In this document: piece by piece, positions 1-7,200 of the stretch
How the letters are laid out: each line of letters begins with the position of its first letter
How positions within the stretch are numbered: the first letter of the stretch is position 1
Source of the DNA: CBDDRG01 sp051306415
GTDB taxonomy: Bacteria > Pseudomonadota > Gammaproteobacteria > Pseudomonadales > Porticoccaceae
NCBI GenBank assembly: GCA_051306415.1
Contig: JBPPNE010000116.1
Span: 1-10,327, forward strand
Direction: 5' to 3'
Length of the DNA: 10,327 bases
Program-made: the position numbers and the translations under genes
Notes under the pieces: generated by a model
Database searches by the model: none
What the model was told of the DNA's origin: nothing
The model's input: only the letters and a program-made list of their open reading frames with translations

Positions 1-308
1 CGCGCATGCTCCACCCAACTCGCCGAAAAGCTGGAAAAATACAGGTAGTCACTAAAAATATGATCGGGCGATTCAAACTCTTCAAGCTGCACGAGCAGGC
101 AACTCTCGCAGACAAACACCTTGAGGGGATAAAACTTCTCGGCGACGTTCAACTCCGCTGCCTTGAGATAAGAGTTAGCCAGTGGCGAAAACCCCAGATC
201 AACAAAGACGTGATCAAGAGTATCACCACATCCCCGACATTGGCTCGGAGCCCGGCTAGCAGCATTCTGACTCGGCTGGCTTGTTAAAGGCGCTTTGGTG
301 TTGTCCAT
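1..308 (-). CDS. Sugar C-methyltransferase, SAM-dependent, N-terminal part (cut by window edge)
   Basis: Only the first 102 residues are present; the gene continues beyond position 1. They form the N-terminal zinc-binding domain that precedes the SAM-binding domain in NDP-hexose C-methyltransferases (TylC3-like, Pfam Methyltransf_13). Visible marks are CRGCG with Cys24 and Cys27, the LGFSPLANSYL segment (39-49), FYPLKVFVCESC with Cys67 and Cys70, LVQLEE, and DYLYFSSFSASW (88-99). Four cysteines in two CxxC pairs fit a zinc site. The ATG at 308 is preceded by AAGGGA at about 7 nt. It is the last visible gene of the minus-strand sugar operon, 83 nt after the SDR gene. By family it would transfer a methyl group from SAM to a carbon of a 4-keto-6-deoxy sugar nucleotide in the cytoplasm. 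The catalytic domain is outside the window, so the position methylated cannot be judged. Family assignment is secure; substrate is inferred from neighbours. Confidence 0.9.
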   Translation of the reverse strand, partial: MDNTKAPLTSQPSQNAASRAPSQCRGCGDTLDHVFVDLGFSPLANSYLKAAELNVAEKFYPLKVFVCESCLLVQLEEFESPDHIFSDYLYFSSFSASWVEHA

Positions 309-391
309 GAGAATCCCTTTGATGTGCAGTTAGCGATGCGCAGCTACCAGGGTTAAACCAGTATTGCTCGCCTCAATGAAGGTCTAGCGAA

Positions 392-1426
392 TCAGAAATT
401 GGTCTTCCAGAAAAAATTCTCATCAATTTGGCCAGTACGAATCAGATACTGAAGCTGTTTGAGTCTGGTATAGCCGCGAAACTCAAAGTCATCCCTGGTC
501 AGATCAATGGTTTTGAACAGCTCATAAAACTGACGCGCCCCTTTCGGGACATCCCAGTCGCAACTGAACGCTGGCAAATGTTTGCCAAGCTTGTCAAAGC
601 TGACGCGATAACTCCGGTTATCCGCACCCTGGGCGCCAAACGTGGTCTTGCAGCCCAGAAATGCTTTCGCGACGATTTCGGCGACTTCACGCACCCGATA
701 ATTCTGGGCATTGGACCCTATGTTCAAAATCTGGCCATGAATTGCATCAATCGGCGCCTCCAGCGCACAGCAGATAGCCTTGCCAATGTCCAAGCCATGT
801 ACCAATGGGCGCCATGGGGTGCCATCACTGGTCATTGCGATCTCGCCGGTTGTCCATGCGAGCCCACACAGGTTATTCACTACGATATCGAAGCGCTGGC
901 GTGGCGACGCCCCAAATGCAGTCGCATTGCGAAAGAATGTGGGAGAGAAAGTGCTGTCGGCCAAGGGCAGAATATCCCGCTCACTGAGCGTTTTACAGAT
1001 GGCGTAGGCTGTCTGAGGATTGCTGGGGGTTTCCTCGGTTACTGGTTCGTCGCCGTCAGCGACGCCATAGACAGAGCAAGACGACATATAAATAAAGCGC
1101 CTGGCACCGGCCTCTTTGGCCATCCGAGCAAGGCGCACGGAGCCTTGGTGATTGACTTCGTATGTGATGTGCGGCGCGAGCTCGCCGGCTGGATCATTGG
1201 ATAACTCCGCCATATGGACAACAGCATCATGTCCTGCAAGATCATCGAGTGTCAGATGACGAATATCCTTGATCAACGTTTTCGGCAAATCGGTGTTGGC
1301 ATTATAGAGAAAGCCGTTGCGGTAATAACCGATATCCACCCCCGTCACTTCGTGGCCCCGATTAGCGAGCAGCGGTGCAAGTAGAGCGCCGAGGTAGCCT
1401 TCCGTGCCAGTAACCAGTATTTTCAT
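392..1426 (-). CDS. Extended SDR: NAD-dependent nucleotide-sugar epimerase/dehydratase/reductase
   Basis: A 344-residue Rossmann enzyme of the extended short-chain dehydrogenase family. It begins MKILVTGTEGYLG, with the GxxGxxG dinucleotide loop at Gly7, Gly10 and Gly13. Asp31 at the end of strand 2 suggests NAD rather than NADP. The active-site serine lies in MSSCSVYG (114-121) and the catalytic pair is Tyr141/Lys145 in YAICK. The HMAELSNDP stretch (71-79), RNATAFG and DGTPWRPLVH (201-210) match a subgroup that I recall beside sugar C-methyltransferases and rfbF in polysaccharide loci. An in-frame TTG lies two codons upstream (1432), but ATG at 1426 gives the usual family N-terminus. Upstream GAGAG is only a weak ribosome site for either. 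It probably reduces or epimerises a CDP-4-keto-6-deoxy sugar in the cytoplasm. The exact reaction (4-ketoreductase or epimerase) cannot be read from sequence. It sits 36 nt after lhgO and 83 nt before the methyltransferase. Confidence 0.9.
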   Translation of the reverse strand: MKILVTGTEGYLGALLAPLLANRGHEVTGVDIGYYRNGFLYNANTDLPKTLIKDIRHLTLDDLAGHDAVVHMAELSNDPAGELAPHITYEVNHQGSVRLARMAKEAGARRFIYMSSCSVYGVADGDEPVTEETPSNPQTAYAICKTLSERDILPLADSTFSPTFFRNATAFGASPRQRFDIVVNNLCGLAWTTGEIAMTSDGTPWRPLVHGLDIGKAICCALEAPIDAIHGQILNIGSNAQNYRVREVAEIVAKAFLGCKTTFGAQGADNRSYRVSFDKLGKHLPAFSCDWDVPKGARQFYELFKTIDLTRDDFEFRGYTRLKQLQYLIRTGQIDENFFWKTNF

Positions 1427-1462
1427 GAACAATGGACTCTCATTGGGTTGATTGAGGACGAA

Positions 1463-2680
1463 CTATGCTGGGAGCACACGCTCGCCAGCCATCGCTGGGA
1501 GCTGGCGAACGATCTCCTTGCCAATTTCGATTGAGGCGGTTGCCGCTGGTGATGGCGCATTGCATACATGTAACGTATTGCGACCGGGAACCAGCAGGAA
1601 ATCGTCCACCAGACTACCGTCATCCGTAAGCGCCTGGGCGCGAATCCCGGACGCACAGGTCACCAGATCGTCTGCGCGGATCTCTGGGATCATCTGCTGC
1701 AGGCTGCGCGTAAACGCCGCTTTACTCACTGATCGATACATTTCCATGAGTCCATCACCCAAGTGTTTGCGAGCCAGCTTCCAGAAACCGCCATAGGACA
1801 TAGTCTCCATGAAGTCGCGTAAATTGAAGTCTGTCTTGAAATAACCTTCTCGTGCAAACGCTAGCACAGCATTGGGCCCAGCGTGAATACTGCCGTCAAT
1901 CATGCGGGTAAAATGGACACCGAGAAAGGGGAAATCGGGGTTTGGAACCGGATAAATCAGCGTCTTAACCAGATGGCGCCGCTCAGGAACAAGCTCATAG
2001 TACTCCCCCCGAAAGGGGACTATCTTCATGTTGGGATCGGTGCCTGACGCCCGTGCGATACGGTCGCTATAGAGTCCCGCACAGTTGATGACAAACTTGG
2101 ACTGATATTCGCCGGTTGACGTCTCAATGACCTGAACGGCCCCGCGCTCATGTATCTTTTTGACTTCACATCGAAAATTGACGGTGGCGCCAGCCGCGTT
2201 GATCTGGCGAAGATACTCGACGCAAACCTGACGATAACTGGTGATACCTGTGGATTTTACTCGCAAACCCGCAAGGCACTTCACATGTGGCTCTATTTCC
2301 GCCACCTGCGCGGCAGAGATTTTCTCTACGGGAACATCATTTTGCTGCCCGCGCTGGAACAGGTTATCGAGGAGCGGCAATTCGCTGGGCTTGGTCGCCA
2401 CGATCACTTTGCCGCAGACATCGTAAGGTATGCCATTCTGCTGGCAAAACTGCACCATGGAAGCAGCACCGGCTTTAGCGAAACGCGCTTTGTAGCTCCC
2501 CGGTTTGTAGTAGATACCAGAATGGATGACGCCGGAGTTACGACCCGTCTGATGCAGCGCTGGCGATTCCTCTTTTTCCAGAAGCACTACGCGGGCATCG
2601 GGAAATTTTTTTGTGAGTTGCAGTGCCGCAGATAGGCCTACCACACCACCACCAATCACCGCATAGTCATAGATTGCCAT
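1463..2680 (-). CDS. lhgO: L-2-hydroxyglutarate oxidase/dehydrogenase (LhgO family), FAD-dependent
   Basis: A 405-residue flavoprotein of the DAO/L2HGDH family, close to full length for E. coli LhgO (YgaF). The N-terminus carries the FAD-binding GGGVVG motif at 10-15 and the ribose-binding Glu35 after VVLL. The family signature HQTGRNSGVIHSGIYY is at 43-58. Other matches to LhgO are CGKVIVAT, TGITSYR, PFRGEYYEL, LIYPVPNPDFPFLGVH, TRMIDGS, GPNAVLAF and the C-terminal CNAPSPAAT (373-381). Known members oxidise L-2-hydroxyglutarate to 2-oxoglutarate, passing electrons to the quinone pool at the inner membrane face, or to oxygen in vitro. No signal peptide or membrane helix is seen. The ATG at 2680 lacks a clear Shine-Dalgarno, so translation may depend on coupling to rfbF, which ends 46 nt upstream. 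Its place between rfbF and a sugar SDR is unusual. It could be a housekeeping repair enzyme carried along, or act on a glycan-related 2-hydroxy acid. Family is firm; the in vivo substrate here is inferred. Confidence 0.92.
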   Translation of the reverse strand: MAIYDYAVIGGGVVGLSAALQLTKKFPDARVVLLEKEESPALHQTGRNSGVIHSGIYYKPGSYKARFAKAGAASMVQFCQQNGIPYDVCGKVIVATKPSELPLLDNLFQRGQQNDVPVEKISAAQVAEIEPHVKCLAGLRVKSTGITSYRQVCVEYLRQINAAGATVNFRCEVKKIHERGAVQVIETSTGEYQSKFVINCAGLYSDRIARASGTDPNMKIVPFRGEYYELVPERRHLVKTLIYPVPNPDFPFLGVHFTRMIDGSIHAGPNAVLAFAREGYFKTDFNLRDFMETMSYGGFWKLARKHLGDGLMEMYRSVSKAAFTRSLQQMIPEIRADDLVTCASGIRAQALTDDGSLVDDFLLVPGRNTLHVCNAPSPAATASIEIGKEIVRQLPAMAGERVLPA

Positions 2681-2726
2681 GTAAAAGTGCGTCCGTGTAT
2701 GCCTAGACCCTCACTACTTCCCCTGC

Positions 2727-3503
2727 CTACTCCCAAATTTTCCAGGGTGCATCACCCTTGGTCCAGAGGGTTTCGAGATATACTTTGTCTCGCAATGTAT
2801 CCATCGGCTGCCAAAACCCGTCATGCTTCCAAGCTTGTAACTGGCCGGCGCGGGAGAGTCGCTCTAGCGGCTCCTGTTCCCAAACCGTATCATCACCATC
2901 AATATGCTCAAATACGCCGGGCTCCAAGACGAAGAAACCGCCATTGACCCAAGCGCCATCACCCGTAGGTTTCTCTCGAAATGACTCGACCACGGCGCTA
3001 TCAGCATGCAAGTTGAACACGCCAAAGCGCCCCGGGGGCTGCACCGCGGTCATGGTGGCCAACTTGCCGTGCTTGTGGTGAAAATCGATACTCGCTCGGA
3101 TATCAACGTCGCTGACACCATCGCCATAGGTCAAGCAAAAGGTCTCGTCGCCAACAAAATCGCGAACCTGCCTCAAACGTCCGCCAGTCATGGTATTTTC
3201 ACCCGTATCAATGCAGGTTACTGCCCAAGGGACGGCATTGGTGCGGTGGACCTTCATCTCGTTGTTGCGCAGATCAAACGTTATATCGGAGTTAAGCAAG
3301 AAGTAACTAGCGAAGTACTCACGAATAATGTGGGCCTTATAGCCACAGCAAACGACGAACTCGGTAATGCCGTGAGCGGCATAAATACTCATGATATGCC
3401 AAAGAATTGGGCGGTTACCGATGTCAATCATCGGTTTTGGTCTAACAGTGCTTTCCTCACTGATTCGGGTACCAAAACCACCCGCGAAAATAACTGCCTT
3501 CAT
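2727..3503 (-). CDS. rfbF: Glucose-1-phosphate cytidylyltransferase
   Basis: A 258-residue nucleotidyltransferase, the normal length for RfbF/DdhA. It joins CTP and alpha-D-glucose 1-phosphate to give CDP-glucose and pyrophosphate, the entry step to CDP-linked deoxysugars in the cytoplasm. The fold's signature AGGFGTR is at 7-13, followed by RPKPM (21-25) with the phosphate-contacting Lys23. The metal-binding loop TYGDGVSDVD is at 125-134. The sugar-binding parts are FREKP (175-179), VNGGFFV (186-192) and MDTLRDK (234-240). These sequences are those of the cytidylyl family rather than glucose-1-phosphate thymidylyltransferase (RmlA) or uridylyltransferase (GalU). The ATG at 3503 follows a consensus AGGAGG 4 nt upstream. 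It is the first gene of the minus-strand operon. CDP-glucose 4,6-dehydratase (RfbG), usually adjacent, is absent here; lhgO follows instead. Confidence 0.97.
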   Translation of the reverse strand: MKAVIFAGGFGTRISEESTVRPKPMIDIGNRPILWHIMSIYAAHGITEFVVCCGYKAHIIREYFASYFLLNSDITFDLRNNEMKVHRTNAVPWAVTCIDTGENTMTGGRLRQVRDFVGDETFCLTYGDGVSDVDIRASIDFHHKHGKLATMTAVQPPGRFGVFNLHADSAVVESFREKPTGDGAWVNGGFFVLEPGVFEHIDGDDTVWEQEPLERLSRAGQLQAWKHDGFWQPMDTLRDKVYLETLWTKGDAPWKIWE

Positions 3504-3540
3504 ACGGCCTCCTATGCCAATGGAAGTATACGCCTACCTA
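3504..3540 (-). promoter_or_regulatory. rfbF leader: strong ribosome site and possible -10 box
   Basis: Reading the minus strand, AGGAGG lies 4 nt before the rfbF ATG, a full Shine-Dalgarno match that fixes the start. A TATACT hexamer (plus-strand 3525-3530) matches a sigma70 -10 box at five of six positions. No good -35 box lies 16-18 bp upstream of it (GTTATA is the best), so the promoter call is weak. If correct, the mRNA leader is only about 15 nt. Confidence 0.35.
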
Positions 3541-3559
3541 CTTTCCTATAACCCTTTGT

Positions 3560-3603
3560 TAGACCGGGATGCAGCTAGACCGGGATGAATCCAAACTTCA
3601 TCC
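3560..3603. repeat. 12-bp direct repeat with overlapping inverted repeat upstream of rfbF
   Basis: TAGACCGGGATG occurs exactly at 3560-3571 and again at 3576-3587, separated by 4 bp (period 16). The second copy overlaps an inverted repeat, GGATGAA (3583-3589) and TTCATCC (3597-3603), with a 7-nt loop. The block lies 57 nt or more upstream of the rfbF ATG, where an operator would fit. It may equally be debris from insertions at this junction. No known regulator site is recognised. Confidence 0.6.
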
Positions 3604-3860
3604 ATACTAGATCTCCAAAATCTTGAAGGTAAGTCCGAGCTCCCTGAATCACACGCCTCTCAATTCCCAGACCCTACCAACGAAAGTCGGTGTGGTGGAA
3701 GCAAGTATGAACAACCGGATTCTAGAACCATCACAGCTTGAGGGCATCTTCATAGTGAAGGGGCTACTTCGAAAGATTGTCCCAGTACCTATCGATGAAA
3801 TCAAGCTTGACCTTGCCCCCGAAAAACGTACGCCATAGTTGATGTTCAAATGCAGCAAAC
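3604..3860. other. Unassigned junction DNA between rfbF region and transposase remnant
   Basis: About 257 nt with no recognisable gene. An open frame on the plus strand (3623-3838, TTG start, 71 codons) shows no family I know, has no ribosome site and does not look clearly coding. It could be a decayed gene fragment left by rearrangement. The left end of the nearby IS element should lie in here, probably within the last 50-80 nt, but I cannot see its terminal inverted repeat. Confidence 0.4.
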
Positions 3861-4083
3861 GGAGAGATGACGATGGGTAAGAAAGACGATACGAAGCACC
3901 GCGCGCGGCACACCCTGGAGTTCAAGCTGGAGGCGGTCCGGTTGGTCAAAAACGGGCAGGACGCAGATGTGACAGCTCGGGTTCTGGGCATGCCAAAGCA
4001 GACGCTGGGCAACTGGCTGCGCCTGAGCGAAAAGGGCCCGCTGCAAGGGGCGGGTGACAAGCCCGTGAGCGCCGGACAAATGG
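3861..4083 (+). mobile_element. Remnant of an IS3-family insertion sequence
   Basis: Only the orfA start region of an IS3-type element can be recognised. No orfB (DDE transposase) sequence follows, and I find no terminal inverted repeats or target duplication. The right limit is set where protein similarity to OrfA stops. The left limit is set at the ribosome site of orfA and is arbitrary. The element cannot transpose by itself. Confidence 0.7.
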
Positions 4084-4109
4084 AGCCCATTCATGATCCG
4101 GCCACTCGA

Positions 4110-4141
4110 CCATTCGACAAGCTCATGGCTCAGGGCTCACC
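4110..4141. repeat. Degenerate dispersed repeat of the TTCGACAAGCTCAGG type
   Basis: The stretch contains ATTCGACAAGCTCATGG followed by CTCAGGGCTCACC. This resembles the dispersed intergenic repeat CCTTCGACAAGCTCAGGGCGAAC known from many proteobacterial genomes. Relative to that form, 7 bp are inserted so that GCTCA appears twice (4121-4125 and 4128-4132), and the right end is diverged. It lies just after the transposase break point. The resemblance is recalled from memory and is not a computed match. Confidence 0.5.
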
Positions 4142-4160
4142 AAGAGCGAAATTAGGTTAT

Positions 4161-4175
4161 TCAGGGCATCCCTGA
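4161..4175. repeat. Short perfect palindrome TCAGGG-CAT-CCCTGA
   Basis: Six-base arms TCAGGG (4161-4166) and CCCTGA (4170-4175) flank a 3-nt loop. There is no T-run on either side, so it is not a standard terminator. It lies about 35 bp upstream of the mfd -35 box and could be a protein site or a chance hairpin. Confidence 0.5.
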
Positions 4176-4209
4176 CAGGCCCTAGAGCGTCGCGGCAGCC
4201 TCCACCGCA

Positions 4210-4238
4210 ATGACGATGCCGGTGCGCACCGCTACAAT
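4210..4238 (+). promoter_or_regulatory. Predicted sigma70-type promoter of mfd
   Basis: The -35 hexamer ATGACG (4210-4215) matches TTGACA at four positions. After an ideal 17-bp spacer, the -10 hexamer TACAAT (4233-4238) matches TATAAT at five. Transcription would begin near 4245, about 25 nt before the chosen mfd start codon. The -10 box lies in a small palindrome, CGCTA-CAA-TAGCG (4230-4242). An upstream in-frame ATG at 4210 falls inside this promoter, which argues against it as the translation start. Confidence 0.6.
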
Positions 4239-4269
4239 AGCGCGACCTTTTCGCTCCCCAGGCTTCCCG

Positions 4270-7200
4270 ATGTCCGTAGCGATTCCCCCAGAACCTCTCC
4301 CAACGCCCTTCCCTCCACCGGGCCAAAGGTACCGCTGGGGCAGTCTGCACGGCGCCGCCCAGGCGCTCGCGCTCGCCAATGCGGCGCAGTACCACGAGGG
4401 TCCGACCCTGATCATTGCGGCCTCCGCCAAGGACGCCGCGCGCCTGGAGAGCGAATTACAGTTCTTCCGCGCTGATGCCGAGCTGCCCGTGCTGCATTTT
4501 CCCGATCGCGAGATCCTGCCCTACGATCTATTCTCGCCCCACCAGGACATCGTGTCGGCGCGACTATTCACCCTGTACCAGCTACCGAATCTACACCAGG
4601 GCATTCTGGTCGTCCCGATCACTACCCTCCTCCACCGCCTGCCGCCACCGGCGTTCATTGCCGCCCACAGCTTCGTCTATCGAGTCGGCCAGCGCATGAA
4701 TATCGACAGCCTGCGGCGGCAACTCGACCAGGCCGGCTACCGTTGTGTCGAAACGGTCTATGAACACGGTGAGTTCGCAGTGCGCGGCGCGCTGATCGAT
4801 ATCTACCCGATGGGTGCGGCGCTGCCGTTGCGAATCGATCTGTTCGGTGACGAAATCGACACCCTGCGCAGTTTCGACCCGGAGACTCAGCGCAGCCTGG
4901 AAAAACAGCAGGCGCTGGAGTTATTGCCTGCGCGGGAATTCCCCCTCGACAAGGCCGCGATCAAACACTTTCTCGACGCCTGGCATCTGCGTTTTGACCA
5001 GGATCCCAAGCACTGCACGCTGTATCAGGATATCCGCGTCGGCGCCGCGCCAGCGGGTATCGAGTACTATCTGCCACTGTTTTTTTCGGCCTGCTCGACG
5101 CTGTTCGACTATTTGCCAGCCACTACGCTAGTGTTCACCGAAGGCGACATTCAGGTGGCGGTCGAGGATTTCTGGCGCGAGGCAAAACACCGCTACGACG
5201 AGTACGGCGTCGATCGCAACCGTCCCTTGCTGTCACCCGCGGAATTGTTCCTGTCGGCCGACGAGCTGTTCGGCGCGCTCAAGCGGTTTCCGCGCGTTGA
5301 TCTGTGCGAACAGTCGTTGCCGCCCGCGGCGGGTCACCACAATTTCCCGGCGATTAAGCTTGCCGATGTCAGTGTCGATGCCCGCGCCACGGATCCGCTG
5401 GCAAAACTGCACGCGCTGATCAAAGCGGGCGACCATCGCATCCTGTTCTGCGCCGAATCCTACGGTCGCCGCGAGGCACTGCTCGACCTGCTCAAGCGCC
5501 ACGGCGTGCGCCCGACCGAAATCAACAACTGGCGCGAGTTCTACACCGGCACCGAGCCGCTGGGTATCACGGTGTATCCGCTGGAGCAGGGTCTAGCGCT
5601 CACCGATCCGCCACTCGCGGCGATCAGCGAAAGCGAGCTCTTCGGCCGCCAGATTCTCCAGCGCCGTCGCCGCTCCCGTGAGCAGGAAAACGCCGAGCAG
5701 GTAGTCAAGAACCTGACCGAGCTGCGACCGGGCGCGCCGGTAGTGCACATCGACCACGGCGTCGGCCGCTACCGCGGCTTGCAGACCATCAACCTCGACA
5801 ACGAGCCGCAGGAATTCCTCACGCTGGAGTACGCCGATAACACCAAGCTCTATGTGCCGGTCGCCAATCTGCACCTGATCAGCCGCTACAGCGGTGGCGA
5901 CGAGGAGCTCGCGCCGCTGCACCGTCTCGGCAACGAGCAGTGGCAGAAAGCAAAAGACAAAGCCGCCCGGCAGATTCGCGACACCGCCGCCGAGTTGCTC
6001 GACATCCACGCCCGCCGCGCTGCCCGCAAGGGTTTTGCCTACCAGGATCCCGAAGAGGATTACCGCGCGTTCAGCGCGGATTTCCCCTTCGAGGAAACGC
6101 CGGACCAGCTCGATGCCATCGAAGCCGTGCGCGGCGACATGCTGCGCGAGCAGCCGATGGATCGGCTGATTTGTGGCGACGTTGGCTTTGGCAAGACCGA
6201 GGTCGCCATGCGCGCGGCCTTTATCGCGGTAACCAACAGCAAACAGGTCGTCGTGCTGGTACCTACCACGCTACTCGCCCAGCAGCACCACGACAACTTC
6301 CGCGACCGCTTCGCCAACTGGCCGGTGCGCGTCGAGATGATCTCGCGGTTTCGCAGCGGCAAGGAGCAGCAGGAGATTTTTGCCCAGGTCGCCGCCGGCA
6401 CTGTGGATATCCTGATCGGCACCCACAAACTGCTGGGCAGCGAGATCCGCTATCACAACCTGGGCCTGCTGATCATCGATGAGGAGCACCGCTTCGGCGT
6501 CGCCCAGAAGGAAAAGCTGAAAGCGCTACGGGCGGAGGTGGATATTCTGACCCTGACCGCGACGCCGATCCCGCGCACGCTCAATCTGGCGATGGGGGGT
6601 ATCCGCGACCTCTCGATCATAGCCACGCCGCCGGCGCGGCGGCTGTCGGTGAAAACCTTTATCCGTGCCCATGAGATGCGGCTGATCCGCGAAGCGATCC
6701 TGCGTGAAATCCTCCGCGGTGGCCAGGTTTACTACCTGCACAACGAGGTCAAGAGCATTGCCCGCGCCGCGCGTGAACTCGCCGACAGCATTCCCGAAGC
6801 GCGCATCGAAATCGCCCACGGCCAGATGCGCGAGCGCGAACTGGAGCGGGTAATGGCGGATTTCTACCACCAGCGCTTCAATGTCCTGGTGTGCTCGACC
6901 ATCATTGAATCCGGCATCGACGTGCCGAGCGCCAACACCATCATCATCGAGCGCGCCGACAAGCTGGGTCTCGCCCAGTTGCACCAGCTGCGCGGCCGCG
7001 TTGGTCGCTCCCATCACCAGGCCTACGCCTACCTGTTGACACCAGACGGCAACGAGATGAGCGCCGACGCCCAGAAGCGACTGGAGGCGATCACGCTGTC
7101 CGACCACCTGGGTTCGGGCTTTACTCTCGCGACCCATGATCTCGAAATTCGCGGTGCTGGCGAGTTGCTCGGCGACGAGCAGAGCGGCCATATTCACAGC

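Larger units (their letters stand above)
3873..4175 (+). pseudogene. Truncated IS3-family transposase OrfA (HTH_Tnp_1)
   Basis: The frame begins MGKKDDTKHRARHTLEFKLE, and its first 70 or so residues match IS3-family OrfA proteins. These bind the element's ends through an N-terminal helix-turn-helix; here the helices lie around EAVRLVKNGQ and VTARVLGMPKQTLGNWLR. Similarity ends at about KPVSAGQME. Normal OrfA continues with a leucine-zipper helix (LARLRAE...KMERDILKKA), but here the frame runs into about 30 unrelated residues and stops at 4175. The start is set at ATG 3873 because GGAGAG (3861-3866) lies 6 nt upstream; the ATG at 3867 directly abuts that site. The break suggests a deletion that removed the zipper, orfB and the right end. 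It is the only plus-strand coding remnant between the sugar operon and mfd. Confidence 0.8.

Noticed and set aside
6..287. Plus-strand open frame at the left edge
   Set aside because: It is opposite the clear methyltransferase zinc domain on the minus strand.
428..1204. Plus-strand open frame of 258 codons across the SDR gene
   Set aside because: The minus strand encodes an intact SDR with all motifs, and the plus-strand translation has no recognisable domain.
392..1426. SDR gene as the missing CDP-glucose 4,6-dehydratase
   Set aside because: It lacks the RfbG-type N-terminal GHTGFKG motif and matches a different SDR subgroup.
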